A stretch of DNA of 64,000 bases from Aliivibrio fischeri (GTDB lineage Bacteria > Pseudomonadota > Gammaproteobacteria > Enterobacterales > Vibrionaceae): NCBI GenBank assembly GCA_038993745.2, contig CP160629.1:1798001-1862000 (forward strand), given 5' to 3'. The notes under the pieces are model-generated. The model saw only the letters and a program-made list of their open reading frames with translations, did not search any database and was not told the DNA's origin. Of the stretch, positions 1-9,018 are shown piece after piece. Position 1 is the first letter of the stretch. Each line of letters begins with the position of its first letter. A program made the position numbers and the translations under genes.

Positions 1-678
1 CTCGGGCTCAGTCTCTTGAGGAAGGGTTTCTTTAATCGTTGCAGTTAAGCTTGTCACTTGACCTGTTAACGCTGTTATCTGCGCGGTTTGTGCTTGTAAT
101 AGCGCTTTTAGTTCTTCATTCATGTCATCGTTCTCTTCTTCTGGTGGGTCGGATGGCTCATCATGCGAGCGAAATAATTGAATAAGTCGAGATAACAATT
201 TTTTGTCATCTTGAGTGGTTGGCTCTTCGGCCTCGATGAGCTCTTTTCCTACGGTAGCCCCTGAGCTCAAATAGACCTTGTCCTTATTTTTCTCTTTCGA
301 GTTGGCTGATAAATGCATTTCAGTGGTGCCAAGCGATGCGGGCTCATCCGTTAATGCCAAGCCGGTTAAATAACTTTTTCCCGTATTGGCAAAATTAGGC
401 GTAATTTCACAAGAGGTATGCAGAAGTTGACCTTTCTCAACCGTGCTCAATAACAATGAATTGGGTTTTAAAACACCCCACAATTCATCCCCTCTTTTTT
501 CCACCGATAGCACCGAGCCAAACTTTTCACCCCATGCCCAATGCTCTTCATTGATGCGTGCGTTATAGCGTTTTGGGTCATACAGCTCGACAATATCGTC
601 AATCACCTTTTGCTCGATAAACCGACCATCGACGGTTTCACCTGCGGTTAAAATACAAATGGGCTCTGACTGAAACAT
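1..678 (-). CDS. Capsid scaffolding protein/prohead protease, GpO family (partial)
   Basis: The reading frame is open for 226 codons from ATG at 678 to the window edge, so the C-terminus is missing. It matches the P2 GpO family, a serine protease that processes the prohead and whose C-terminal part scaffolds capsid assembly. Visible family signs are an N-terminal segment with Asp17, an Asn-Glu-Glu-His block with His46, and an Ala-Leu-Thr-Asp-Glu-Pro-Ala-Ser block with Ser115, compatible with the Asp-His-Ser triad of GpO. The C-terminal part is Glu/Gln-rich and probably coiled coil. It is divergent from the terminase gene, as O is from P in P2. The major capsid protein probably follows to the left. 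Confidence 0.9.
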   Translation of the reverse strand, partial: MFQSEPICILTAGETVDGRFIEQKVIDDIVELYDPKRYNARINEEHWAWGEKFGSVLSVEKRGDELWGVLKPNSLLLSTVEKGQLLHTSCEITPNFANTGKSYLTGLALTDEPASLGTTEMHLSANSKEKNKDKVYLSSGATVGKELIEAEEPTTQDDKKLLSRLIQLFRSHDEPSDPPEEENDDMNEELKALLQAQTAQITALTGQVTSLTATIKETLPQETEPE

Positions 679-811
679 GCTGCTCTCTCCTGTGATTTCT
701 GATTTTAATTTATCGAAATCCTGCCTCTTTTTGTATTCATCCCAATCCTAGAATGTGCATCTAGAACATGGACTTACTGAGGGATTAATTTGGTTATTGC
801 ACACTGTAATA

Positions 812-2575
812 ATGAAAATGAGTCCGACTGCACCACTTGAAAAACCACTCTATACCCAAGCGCAAACTCATGCGCTTGGGTATTACTTACGCCAGTACAA
901 AACCGCAGAAATTGCCGAGGCACTGGAACTGGCTCCGCGCACTATCCAACAATGGATCTCAAAATTTAAATGGAAACAGATGCGCGATGACGCCCCTGTT
1001 GAATTGATACTCAGACAGCGCATTGCGTATTTGATGTGGGTAGACAAAAAGCACGAATCACAACTCAAAGAGCTTGAAATGCTGCTTGAGCAAAAATACA
1101 AACGTGACGCAGCTGAACGACGCAAAAACAAAAGTCCAAAATCAGAAAATGGCTCAGAGAAAAAACGCGGCAGACCAAGCAACAAAAGCAAAAATGATAT
1201 TTCAGGCATCACCGCTGAAATGCTTTCTGAGTATTACGAGAAAAAATACTTCCAATATCAAAAAGACATTCATGCTCATAAGTGTGATGACAGCATTAAC
1301 GAACAACGCTTTTATTTAAAATCGCGTCAAATTGGGTTGAGTGATTATTTCTCGTTTGAAGCGTTTGAAGATGCGGTGTTAACTGGTGACAATCAGGTCT
1401 TTATTTCCGCCTCGCGTAAACAGGCAGAGATTTTCAAAAACTACATTCGCAAATTTGCGCTTGAGATTGGGGATATAGAACTCAAAGGCAAAGACAGCAT
1501 CATTCTCAGCAATGGCGCTGAGCTGCATTTCATGTCCACAAACATTTTTACAAGCCAAGGCTTTAACGGTCATATGTATTATGACGAAGTATTTTGGATC
1601 CCAAGCTTTCAAAAACTCGATGATTACGCAGGCGGCATGTCCATCCAAGCGCAATATCGAACCACGTATTTATCAACCCCATCCACCACCGCGCACGAAG
1701 CGTATCCAAAATGGTCTGGAGTCAAAGAGCTTAATATCGATATTAGTCATAAAGCATTAAAAAATGGCTCACTTGGTGGCGATGGTATTTTCCGTCAAAT
1801 AATCACTGTGGATGATGCGATTGAGCGCGGTGCCACGTTCTTCAACATGGATAAATTACACCGTAAATATCCTGATAAATCCGTGTTTGATAATTTGCTT
1901 CGTTGTGTGTTCTTAGATGACTCTTCATCGTTCTTTAGCATCAAAGCCCTACTGGCTTGTAAAACGGATACCAGTCAATGGAGTGATGTGAATTTTGAAG
2001 CGCTTTACCCTGTTGGCCGTCGAGAGGTATTGGTTGGTTATGATCCAAGAGGTGGCGGCCAAGGTGAAGGCTCGGATGATGCAGGCTTGGTGGTTGCACT
2101 CAAACCCATCATCAAAGGCGGTACATTTCGAGTTATTGAGCGCGTTCGCTTAAAAGGCTCAAGCTATGAAGACCAAGCCACCGCCATTGAAGCCATTTGC
2201 AAAAAATACAACGTGGTCTATTTGGCCATTGATGTTGGCGGTGTGGGCTCGGCCGTTGCTGAGTTAGTGAGAAAGTTTTATCCAGGACTCACTACCTTAG
2301 ATTATTCACCAGAAATGAAACGCATGATGGCCTACAAAGCGCGCGAGATTATTAATGCTGGCCGTCTTCAGTTTGATGATGAATGGGATGACGTCGTGCA
2401 TTCATTTTTGATGATAAAACAGCACACCACCAAAATGAGCAACCAAATTACCTTTATCTCAGCACGTAATAAAGTCGGCTCTCACGCTGATTTAGCGTGG
2501 GCAACCATGCACGTTTTACATTGGGAGCCTATCGATATTTTACGCGATGACTCAACCACCGTTTCGTTCCTATAA
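812..2575 (+). CDS. Terminase large subunit, ATPase (P2 GpP family)
   Basis: DNA-packaging motor ATPase. With the ATG at 812 the protein is 587 residues, close to P2 GpP (about 590); the in-frame GTG at 755 is possible but gives an odd leader. A helix-turn-helix lies at about residues 25-55, a charged Lys-rich linker at 100-128, the phosphate-binding motif KSRQIG at about 170, the Walker B MYYDE at about 255-259, and a nuclease half with conserved Asp residues (GYDPRGGG, AIDVGG). It reads divergently from the scaffold gene and is followed 11 bases later by the portal gene. No strong ribosome site is seen, so the start is uncertain. Confidence 0.93.
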   Translation: MKMSPTAPLEKPLYTQAQTHALGYYLRQYKTAEIAEALELAPRTIQQWISKFKWKQMRDDAPVELILRQRIAYLMWVDKKHESQLKELEMLLEQKYKRDAAERRKNKSPKSENGSEKKRGRPSNKSKNDISGITAEMLSEYYEKKYFQYQKDIHAHKCDDSINEQRFYLKSRQIGLSDYFSFEAFEDAVLTGDNQVFISASRKQAEIFKNYIRKFALEIGDIELKGKDSIILSNGAELHFMSTNIFTSQGFNGHMYYDEVFWIPSFQKLDDYAGGMSIQAQYRTTYLSTPSTTAHEAYPKWSGVKELNIDISHKALKNGSLGGDGIFRQIITVDDAIERGATFFNMDKLHRKYPDKSVFDNLLRCVFLDDSSSFFSIKALLACKTDTSQWSDVNFEALYPVGRREVLVGYDPRGGGQGEGSDDAGLVVALKPIIKGGTFRVIERVRLKGSSYEDQATAIEAICKKYNVVYLAIDVGGVGSAVAELVRKFYPGLTTLDYSPEMKRMMAYKAREIINAGRLQFDDEWDDVVHSFLMIKQHTTKMSNQITFISARNKVGSHADLAWATMHVLHWEPIDILRDDSTTVSFL

Positions 2576-2586
2576 GAGAGGATATT

Positions 2587-3558
2587 TTGATAACTTTTTC
2601 TACCCCTGAAAGCGTAATGACGAGCGATATTCTCAGTTATATGGAAGTCGCTTTAATTGATGGTTTGTATGAGCCACCTATCCCTTTAGATACCTTGGCC
2701 AAAGCCGCGCGAGCCAATCCAATGCACGGCTCTGCCTTGTACGTAAAAAGAAACATGGCTTCAAGCTCGGTGAAGTTATCCACGCTACTCAGTAAGCGAG
2801 ATTTTAAACGCTTCTTGGATGACTTCTTAACCTTTGGTAATGGCTATTTACTTGTGATTAAAAACGCCTTTAAAGAAGTGATTAAATTAAAGCACTTACC
2901 TGCCTTATACATGCGGGCACAAGAAACCATCGGTCGTTACACCTATAAGCCAAACGCCTATAACGATGATGGCCGCATTGATTATAAAGATGGTCAGGTT
3001 TTTCATTTAAGTGAGTACGATATTTGCCAAGAAATCTACGGTATGCCGCAATACATTGGTGCGCTGAGCTCTATCTGGCTCAATGAAGATGCAACCTTGT
3101 TTCGTCGTAAGTACTACATCAACGGCGCTCATGCAGGTTACTTGCTTTACATGAACGATCCAAACCTTACCGATAAACAAGAAAAAGAAATTGAAGACAA
3201 ATTAAGAAAGCAAGCTGGCCTTGGTGCTTTTAAGAATTTGTTCATTAACGGCAAAGGCAAAGATGGAAAACCGCCAGAACTAACTCCAATTGGACAAGTT
3301 GAAGCCAAAGATGCATTTAAAGATATTAAAGGCATGACCACCAATGATGTGTTGGCCAGTCATCGAATTCCATTGGATTTAATGAGTATTGTTCGAGAGG
3401 GGTTCAGCTCTAGCAGTGACTTAAACAAAGTCGATCGCATCTTCTACAAAAACGAGTTAGTGCCGTTACTAGAATCGGTGTGTGAATTGAATAACTTTGT
3501 TGGACAGGAAGTTGTGAGAATTAAGGAGTATGAAGGATTGGAGCCTACGCTTGCGTAG
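2587..3558 (+). CDS. Portal protein (P2 GpQ family)
   Basis: Forms the dodecameric portal through which DNA is packaged and to which the tail joins. The 323-residue length is slightly shorter than P2 GpQ (344). The start is TTG at 2587, chosen because an AGAGAGGA ribosome site sits five bases upstream; the next ATG (2617) lacks one. Family signs include the block around FLTFGNGYL (about residue 90), the YGMPQY motif and the ASHRIPLDL stretch. It is the second gene of the terminase-portal operon. A small inverted repeat covers its stop codon. Confidence 0.93.
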   Translation: MITFSTPESVMTSDILSYMEVALIDGLYEPPIPLDTLAKAARANPMHGSALYVKRNMASSSVKLSTLLSKRDFKRFLDDFLTFGNGYLLVIKNAFKEVIKLKHLPALYMRAQETIGRYTYKPNAYNDDGRIDYKDGQVFHLSEYDICQEIYGMPQYIGALSSIWLNEDATLFRRKYYINGAHAGYLLYMNDPNLTDKQEKEIEDKLRKQAGLGAFKNLFINGKGKDGKPPELTPIGQVEAKDAFKDIKGMTTNDVLASHRIPLDLMSIVREGFSSSSDLNKVDRIFYKNELVPLLESVCELNNFVGQEVVRIKEYEGLEPTLA

Positions 3559-3566
3559 ACTCATTT
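3541..3566 (+). terminator. Possible terminator over the portal stop codon
   Basis: CTACGC (3545-3550) pairs with GCGTAG (3553-3558) across a two-base loop, flanked by GAG/CTC, with the TAG stop inside the stem and a weak ATTT tail after it. The tail is poor, so this may only be a transcript-end hairpin. Confidence 0.4.
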
Positions 3567-3587
3567 AAAAGTTTCACATCACAATAT

Positions 3588-4064
3588 TTAACTACTAGCG
3601 CGGCTCAATGCAATTGCTTCTTCAGTATACTGAACTATTTGCTGCGCTGTTTTCATATCTTTTAATAAATAACCAAGCCAATTACTTTTACAAGTAGGAG
3701 TAGAACGATACTGATTTCTATTACCAATCAGAGGAACTTTTTTTTCACCTCTATAACTTAATAAAACAGTATTCATTTCACTCAATTCTACTTTTATTTC
3801 ACAATCATGATTTTGAGCAGTAAACCAATCATTCTCTTGGTCTTTTAGTTCCCAATCTCGACTAGGTAAAAGGTGAAACATTTCTAATTTAAAAGCAAGA
3901 AAACTCGATTTAGTTGCAGGTAATGTAATTTTTTCCTTATTAACATTATCATCTAATTTCCAGTCACTAGATGCGTTCGCTATGGTACTAAAGCCAACTA
4001 AAAGGATGATACATAATTTTTTAAAGAACGTAATATTACGCTCTTTGTTCATTATTTCGTACAT
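3588..4064 (-). CDS. Secreted protein of unknown function, prophage cargo
   Basis: 158 residues. ATG at 4064 has an AGGA site seven bases upstream. A signal peptide is clear: basic N-terminus, hydrophobic core LCIILLVGFST, probable cleavage after ANA at about residue 32. The mature part is charged with two cysteines and no motif I recognise. It lies in an AT-rich insert between portal and lysis genes, convergent to the portal gene and divergent from the small secreted protein at 4309. This is typical of a moron gene added to a prophage, expressed from its own promoter. Confidence 0.6.
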   Translation of the reverse strand: MYEIMNKERNITFFKKLCIILLVGFSTIANASSDWKLDDNVNKEKITLPATKSSFLAFKLEMFHLLPSRDWELKDQENDWFTAQNHDCEIKVELSEMNTVLLSYRGEKKVPLIGNRNQYRSTPTCKSNWLGYLLKDMKTAQQIVQYTEEAIALSRASS

Positions 4065-4308
4065 CGTTAATTCCTAACCATTCATAAATAACAAAGAACA
4101 TATCATAAGATATATTCAATGTTCATTACGTCCATTTTCTTGGAATTTCTATTAACTAAAATTAGCGATACTTTCTAACCTCATTTCATGATTTGTTGAT
4201 TAAACACCTTAACGTATACATGATATTTTAAAACAAGACATTTATCGCATTTCTTTAGGAAAAAAGAATTTATCATTGCGACCAATACTTAACTAGCAAT
4301 AAATAAAC

Positions 4309-4632
4309 ATGATTCATTTTATTAAAACCACCATTATTTTTTCTTTATTCCTTTCTTTTAGTGCAATAGCATCATCATTATGTGAAAAATGGGAAAATTC
4401 AGGCCGACTAGATACATTAACCGATGGTGCTGAAATGGTTTTAATACATAAAAAAGACAAAGAAGATAGTCTTGAAATGATTGCGGATTCTTACGCCCAA
4501 ACGGTATCGCACTCAATAAAAGAAAAAATGCCTCAACACCAATGTTATGTATTAATGAATGTTGCAGCTTCATTAGTTGATAGTGAATTAGATTTTTCAG
4601 CACTTGAATTGTGTGAAATTTATAACGGTTAA
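4309..4632 (+). CDS. Small secreted protein of unknown function, prophage cargo
   Basis: 107 residues with an N-terminal signal peptide (hydrophobic core IIFSLFLSFSAI, likely cleavage near ASS at about residue 22). The mature part is short, acidic, and has three cysteines (about residues 24, 84 and 102), so a disulfide is possible. No family recognised. The upstream 240 bases are very AT-rich and must hold promoters for this gene and the divergent one at 4064. A perfect hairpin follows at 4653-4681. Probably autonomously transcribed cargo. Confidence 0.55.
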   Translation: MIHFIKTTIIFSLFLSFSAIASSLCEKWENSGRLDTLTDGAEMVLIHKKDKEDSLEMIADSYAQTVSHSIKEKMPQHQCYVLMNVAASLVDSELDFSALELCEIYNG

Positions 4633-4652
4633 TGCGATATAATCGAAATAAA

Positions 4653-4681
4653 AATAAAGCTTCTTATATAGAAGCTTTATT
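4653..4681. terminator. Bidirectional terminator
   Basis: AATAAAGCTTC (4653-4663), seven-base loop, then the perfect complement (4671-4681). It sits between the convergent cargo genes 4309-4632 and 4692-5453. Confidence 0.75.
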
Positions 4682-4691
4682 TATGAGTGTA

Positions 4692-5453
4692 TTATTTAGG
4701 TTCTGATACACAAGATACTGCAAATGATCTTAACATAACAGTCATCCCATCTTTTATCGTACTTGATTTTTCTTTATACCATGGTTGAGTCGTATCCCAC
4801 ACATAAGGTGCTTTTTCTGAGTAATCAAATAAAGTAACAAGCCCTGTAGTTGCATCGATTGTTGGATGTTCCAAATCAGTCCACCCATACATTGAGCGCA
4901 TGGTTTCATCGTTAGATAAAGCTGAATTTAGTATATTAAAAATATCAACTGATTGTGGTAATTTCCAATTATCTCTATCCGCAACTTTATATTCATTCAT
5001 TGTTTCACACCAATTCCAAGCCTGTGAACCATATCCTTGATCTGCCGAAGTCGTTTGAGTGATATCATCATAATCAGCAAAACCAAATTTTGTAACACCA
5101 AAAATAGAACCAGAGTCAGAGTAAGAATATGTATACTTATTGTTCAACTTAAATTCTTCGACTGATGATCCTTGTCCATATCGATTATTAAATGATAAAT
5201 AATCGTTAACCCATGGCGTTGGTGTTTCACTTAGTAATGTACCTAAATCATCACTAACGATTTTTATGCAAGTATTATCATTTGCATAATTACGACCTTC
5301 TTCGGTATTTAAATCAATGGATGAATCATTAATCATATTACATACAGAAACCTTCAATGTAGGGTGGTCTGGTTGAGTTGTTGCTGAATTTGAACCATCA
5401 TTACATCCTGTCATTGCTGAGGTAATGAGTAATAATATTGTGTATTTGTTCAT
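4692..5453 (-). CDS. Lipoprotein with DUF1566/Lcl-like C-terminal domain, prophage cargo
   Basis: 253 residues from ATG 5453. The N-terminus MNKYTILLLITSAMTGC is a lipoprotein signal with the lipidated Cys at residue 17, so it should be membrane-anchored. The second half has the Trp-rich pattern of the Lcl/DUF1566 family: an NWCETMNEYKVADRDNWKLP block, a Gly-Trp-Thr-Asp block and a terminal FAVSCVSEP. The domain call is from pattern memory and moderate. A TTG at 5522 would give a longer product without a sensible lipobox. It belongs to the AT-rich cargo insert. Confidence 0.6.
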   Translation of the reverse strand: MNKYTILLLITSAMTGCNDGSNSATTQPDHPTLKVSVCNMINDSSIDLNTEEGRNYANDNTCIKIVSDDLGTLLSETPTPWVNDYLSFNNRYGQGSSVEEFKLNNKYTYSYSDSGSIFGVTKFGFADYDDITQTTSADQGYGSQAWNWCETMNEYKVADRDNWKLPQSVDIFNILNSALSNDETMRSMYGWTDLEHPTIDATTGLVTLFDYSEKAPYVWDTTQPWYKEKSSTIKDGMTVMLRSFAVSCVSEPK

Positions 5454-5744
5454 GTTTGCATATCTGCCTATAAATTTTGCTTTTGAAGTTGTAACGTAAG
5501 TTAAAGGAGATAAAACAATCAATCATTGCCATTTTATTTATGCGAAAAAGCAAGCAAAAATAAAAAGTGTAACTTAAAGTGGTAAGTAAGAAATTGATTC
5601 TCTTACTTGATTTTTATGCTTAGTTTCCGAAGAATATGTATAAGATTAGATATAAGGTAATTATATTGTGAATATTCTTAATCTCATGAGACTAAGAATG
5701 GTTTATATATTTTTAAAGCTATACTATAAGCCATTGTTGATTTA
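5454..5744. other. AT-rich non-coding stretch between cargo and lysis genes
   Basis: I see no convincing gene, repeat or RNA here. It must carry the promoter of the lipoprotein gene and lies downstream of the holin gene. Confidence 0.5.
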
Positions 5745-6089
5745 TTAACGGTATTTACTGGGAATTAGCCCACCAGTTAAATACAACCCCACAGCTCCAA
5801 GTACAGGATATTGAAAGGCATCGTTAATGATAGAAGTGATACTTTTGAAATCATATCCATAAAGCTCGCCGATGATGACAATGGAATAAAAGAAAACATA
5901 AGGCACACAAAACAGAAGTACTAAAAAACGCTGGATAAGCTTAAAAGGCTCATAAGCTTTAAGTAATTCTATTTTTTGTTTTGATTTCTCTTCATCCGTA
6001 AACACCAAAGCATCTCCAGTGTTGGCAATTAAATCCATTCCTGATTTTATAGCTGAGTCACTACCAAAAATTTTATTAAATAACCCCAT
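5745..6089 (-). CDS. Holin, three-TM GTA-holin-like family
   Basis: 114 residues from ATG 6089, preceded by AAGGA with a seven-base spacer; an in-frame upstream start at 6107 lacks a site. The protein starts with an amphipathic MGLFNKIFG-type segment, then a charged helix, and hydrophobic segments at about residues 50-77 and 93-108. This matches the holin family PF11351 (3-TM holin for gene-transfer release). It would permeabilise the inner membrane for lysis. It is the last gene of the lysis cluster, just downstream of the endolysin, whose stop lies 10 bases away. Confidence 0.7.
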   Translation of the reverse strand: MGLFNKIFGSDSAIKSGMDLIANTGDALVFTDEEKSKQKIELLKAYEPFKLIQRFLVLLFCVPYVFFYSIVIIGELYGYDFKSITSIINDAFQYPVLGAVGLYLTGGLIPSKYR

Positions 6090-6099
6090 AATAAATTCC

Positions 6100-6438
6100 T
6101 TACTCACCCACTAACTCAAAATGCATTAAGTCATCAAAGCTATTATCTTTGAGCTCATTATCTCTATCCCAATCACCGCCCCAACGAATGGCAACACCCA
6201 TTGATGCACCAACACCAATGACGATGCCTGCAAAATAACTAAAACGCTCACGGTCATCTTCATCATAAGGATATGGTGTCGCATCAACCGCTTTGCTTGG
6301 CACTGAGTTATGTTTGCTATTAGGAAAGCGAACTTGGGTATTGCTACTTGGAAGTGCATTTTGCTCTTCTTCGGTTCGATGACCACAAAGAATTGAGCAA
6401 TCGCAATTACCGAACCAAAAATTAATCGAACTAACCAC
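6100..6438 (-). CDS. Endolysin, M15-type peptidase (N-terminally truncated)
   Basis: Zinc D-Ala-D-Ala/L-Ala-D-Glu-type peptidase domain that would cut cell-wall peptides. Zinc ligands and neighbours are intact: NSKHNSVPSKAVD (His and Asp) and DDLMHFEL (second His), plus the DCSILCGHR block. Homologues I know carry about 30 more residues before DCSILCGHR; here that segment is replaced by out-of-frame sequence shared with the upstream coiled-coil gene, and the only start is GTG 6438. This suggests a deletion joined the two genes. Activity is doubtful. Confidence 0.65.
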   Translation of the reverse strand: MVSSINFWFGNCDCSILCGHRTEEEQNALPSSNTQVRFPNSKHNSVPSKAVDATPYPYDEDDRERFSYFAGIVIGVGASMGVAIRWGGDWDRDNELKDNSFDDLMHFELVGE

Positions 6439-6605
6439 GTTCTATCTGATTCAAGCTTGTCTATTCTTTTTGAGTTGGCAACTTGAATCGTTTGGGTTTT
6501 AGTTAACGTGATTAACACCTTATTCAGAGTTTTATTTTGCTCACGCATCAAACTTGCAAGGTTGTTCATTGCGGCGTCAATACGTGCAATCTCTTTCTCA
6601 GACAT
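6126..6605 (-). CDS. XhlA-like coiled-coil membrane protein with scrambled C-terminus
   Basis: Starts MSEKEIARIDAAM at ATG 6605. Residues 1-55 are coiled coil and about 56-72 a single membrane segment (WLVRLIFGSVIAIAQFF), the pattern of XhlA-type lysis accessory proteins found beside phage endolysins. Family members end shortly after the membrane segment. Here the frame continues about 85 codons in the wrong phase of the endolysin gene, giving a meaningless tail. Only the first 70 or so residues should be trusted. It overlaps the endolysin completely, which fits a deletion at about 6,400-6,420. Confidence 0.45.
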   Translation of the reverse strand: MSEKEIARIDAAMNNLASLMREQNKTLNKVLITLTKTQTIQVANSKRIDKLESDRTWLVRLIFGSVIAIAQFFVVIEPKKSKMHFQVAIPKFAFLIANITQCQAKRLMRHHILMMKMTVSVLVILQASSLVLVHQWVLPFVGAVIGIEIMSSKIIALMT

Positions 6606-6689
6606 GTTTTACTCAGACTATGAATTTGATCCAGTGTATCGCGCGCGTAGGTTAGTTAATATTGAAGGCTTTTCTATATGCCAGATGTA

Positions 6690-6713
6690 GAAAACCCAGT
6701 GATAACACTGGGC
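6690..6713 (-). terminator. Terminator of the tail operon
   Basis: CCCAGTG (6695-6701), loop of four, CACTGGG (6706-6712); on the minus strand the stem is followed by a short T-run. It lies after the fibre-assembly-like gene, so the lysis genes need another promoter or readthrough. Confidence 0.65.
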
Positions 6714-6735
6714 TTATTTAATGAATTTGAGTGAG

Positions 6736-7431
6736 TTATGGCCATGGGTTATCGAGTTGAATTTTCTCTCTTGCAGCAAGCGCTTGCACCTCTATATCTA
6801 TTGCTTCCTGCTCTCTTCCCTGCATCCGCTTTACGCGAGCTTCAGCAAAAAGAGGATCACAAACTCGGCTGTATAAATCACGTCTTATATCATCCATTTG
6901 GTTAAAATCGTCAATGTATTTATTACTTTTGTTCGTCACCCATTGATTATCAATCCATTCATCAAAAAGCGTTGATGGCTCACTAAGTGTAAAGCCTTCT
7001 TTTATCTCGCCAACCTTTCCAACTTCTTCATATTGAGTACAATCATTGCAATCAAAGATTAACTGGCCTCGATGATCTTCTATTTGTTGCCACTCATCAT
7101 CAACCAATTGAACCACAAATCCTTTATTCATCTCTGGTGGCTCAATTAAAGAATAGCTTTCAGGTAACTCTTGAGGATAAGAGTGAATACAATGTATTTG
7201 CGCCTTTTCATCCCAATAAAAGCGACCAATAAACAACGAAGTTACAACCCAAGCACCATCAATAAAATAACAACGCTCAAGCTCTTTATTGTGTTTTGGT
7301 AAGGCAATTTCTGTACTCTGAGCAGGCAGCCCCATATGAGCCCGTATTGTCATTGAACCATCATGAGTAAACTCACCGCTCTCATCAAAGTGATATAAAT
7401 GAGCGATTCTATCTTTGTTTGAAAAATTCAT
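6736..7431 (-). CDS. Tail fibre assembly-like protein
   Basis: 231 residues from ATG 7431, whose A is shared with the stop of the fibre gene (TAATG), implying translational coupling. The Trp-rich blocks (GAWVV, RFYWDE, DNQWV) and the C-terminal helical stretch ending in Asn-Pro-Trp-Pro resemble phage tail fibre assembly chaperones, which lie directly downstream of the fibre gene in P2- and lambda-like phages. Position supports the call more than sequence. It would help fold or trimerise the fibre tip. Confidence 0.55.
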   Translation of the reverse strand: MNFSNKDRIAHLYHFDESGEFTHDGSMTIRAHMGLPAQSTEIALPKHNKELERCYFIDGAWVVTSLFIGRFYWDEKAQIHCIHSYPQELPESYSLIEPPEMNKGFVVQLVDDEWQQIEDHRGQLIFDCNDCTQYEEVGKVGEIKEGFTLSEPSTLFDEWIDNQWVTNKSNKYIDDFNQMDDIRRDLYSRVCDPLFAEARVKRMQGREQEAIDIEVQALAAREKIQLDNPWP

Positions 7432-8554
7432 TATGCTGCCCTCGTTATGTATAACCATCGAACCGAATTAGGGTTAGTTTCTACACCTGTACCAGTAATG
7501 GACCCATTTCCACTCATGATGCTATTTGCTGATTGATTTCTTATACCAACACCACGAGTGTAAGGTGTTGAACGACCTGTTGGTGTCGTACTAGACCAGT
7601 TATCATCAGGAACACTATAAGTAACGTTTCCTGTTGAGGTTGAACTTGGACTTGTTGAACGAATTTGAGTCGTTTTTTGGTATACCGCCGATAGAGTATG
7701 ACTAAACCCCAACGGTTGAACGGATTGCCCTTTAATAGACAACGGCGTTTCTCCTTCCCCTAAACCTCGAATGTAATTTTTTCGCATATCAGGCATTACG
7801 CCACTTGGAAACGCTCTGCTAATTTGGTAAACACGGTTTTATCAAAAGATTGACCAATATAAGCGATAAATTTAGGCGGAGCTTCTGCCGCAGGGTATGG
7901 GATAGGACAACCAACCGGATAAATTAACTCGGCTAATGGAAGCCATAATTTATCTAAAACAAACTTTTGTATTCCACGCCAGAGTTGCGGTAATTGAATG
8001 AACTTAGGCTCATTTGACTCAGTATCAATATCGTCATCTGTTGCGGTGTTATCTTTCAGCTTTTTAGGGGTGACTATGGTTTCATCATCATCACTGTTCA
8101 TTTTATCTATTGTCGTGATTTTTGCGATACCGGCTAATTCTTCAGTGGCATAGGGAGCACCCATTAGCTCAACCGTAATATTCTTAATGCTTGAACCTGC
8201 AAGATTAAGCTCAAACGATTCAGTAATAATGGTATTACTTCGCTTTAGAGACATGATTTCACCATCACGGCTATCAACCGCAAAGAGAGTTCCGTCTTCT
8301 AAAAAGTAACCAATTTCTTTACCATCAAAAGATGTGTTTCCTGCAAACACCGCTTCAAAATGCAACTGACCAAGCGCAGGAACTGAGCCGCGACTCAATG
8401 CTTCACGCACCACTTCACTTTTTAATTGCGTTTGGTCTGCACTAGGCTCATACCCATCAAGACCAATCCCTATATGCGTGATTTTATAATTGACACCAAG
8501 TGCTTCGGCTTCAATTGAGGCGGCAATACCTGCATCCGTAATTAATAAACTCAT
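7431..8554 (-). pseudogene. Tail fibre protein (DUF3751 N-terminus, collar-like C-terminus), frame break
   Basis: Two overlapping frames make one gene. The first (from 8554) has the DUF3751 tail-collar fibre N-terminus (MSLLITDAGIAASIEAEALG) and a linker, and stops after KLAERFQVA. Reading the next frame just before that stop gives AFPSGVMPDMRKNYIRG, the conserved continuation of collar-type fibres, and runs to 7431. One missing base near 7,813-7,817 explains the break; repairing it gives 374 residues. The start overlaps the tail protein I stop (ATGA). The protein recognises the host surface. Alternatives are sequencing error or true inactivation. Confidence 0.8.
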
Positions 8555-9018
8555 TGAGTGACCTCATATTGATAAAGGGTTCGAGTGTGGCTTGCGTTAG
8601 CGACTTGAGTGTGAACAGTAATGGTGCTGTTATATATCCACTGAATTTCAGTATGAGGAAGACGCACTTTTTCAAATTCAAACCACGCTTTTTCACACCG
8701 CTCATTCGAGGCAAGTGACACATAAATCAAGTTGGGTTTATTTCGTGTATCACTCACCACTCCTTGCCCACCGGAGCTAATAAGTAATGCTTGATAATCA
8801 CTGAGCTTCCAACCAAATAAGCTTTCATTAAAATCCGTTAACAGTGCCAATTGGATTTCATCATTGGTCACTTTAAAGTCGGCGGCCATCCCTAAAATGG
8901 TATTGGTTAGCTCGATATTATCCGCCTCTTGCCAGTAATCCCCTTGAGGCAATAGATTACGGATAGCATCAGCAAAATCGGCTTCACTGTAATCCACAAT
9001 TAAGTCAGAGGTGTCCAT
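8551..9018 (-). CDS. Tail protein I / Mu gp48-like baseplate wedge protein
   Basis: 155 residues. The N-terminus (ADFADAIRNLLPQGDYW) is the hallmark of the P2 GpI/Mu gp48 (DUF2313) family, which begins with a short Leu-rich helix followed by LPxGxxW and sits at the baseplate rim linking to the fibre. Gene order (gp47-like before, fibre after) is the usual one. Start ATG 9018; the stop overlaps the fibre start. The last third (strand-rich, ThrLeuTyrGlnTyr) is less conserved. Confidence 0.8.
   Translation of the reverse strand: MDTSDLIVDYSEADFADAIRNLLPQGDYWQEADNIELTNTILGMAADFKVTNDEIQLALLTDFNESLFGWKLSDYQALLISSGGQGVVSDTRNKPNLIYVSLASNERCEKAWFEFEKVRLPHTEIQWIYNSTITVHTQVANASHTRTLYQYEVTQ

Noticed and set aside
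679..811. Ogr-dependent late promoter between the scaffold and terminase genes
   Set aside because: A TGT...ACA pair is present but the spacing (9) is not the N12 of P2 late promoters.
883..1212. Minus-strand frame opposite the terminase gene
   Set aside because: Shadow of a strongly conserved gene; no ribosome site or family.
7780..7830. Programmed frameshift in the tail fibre gene
   Set aside because: No slippery heptamer or stimulatory structure seen at the junction; a simple one-base loss explains it, as at many other places in the window.
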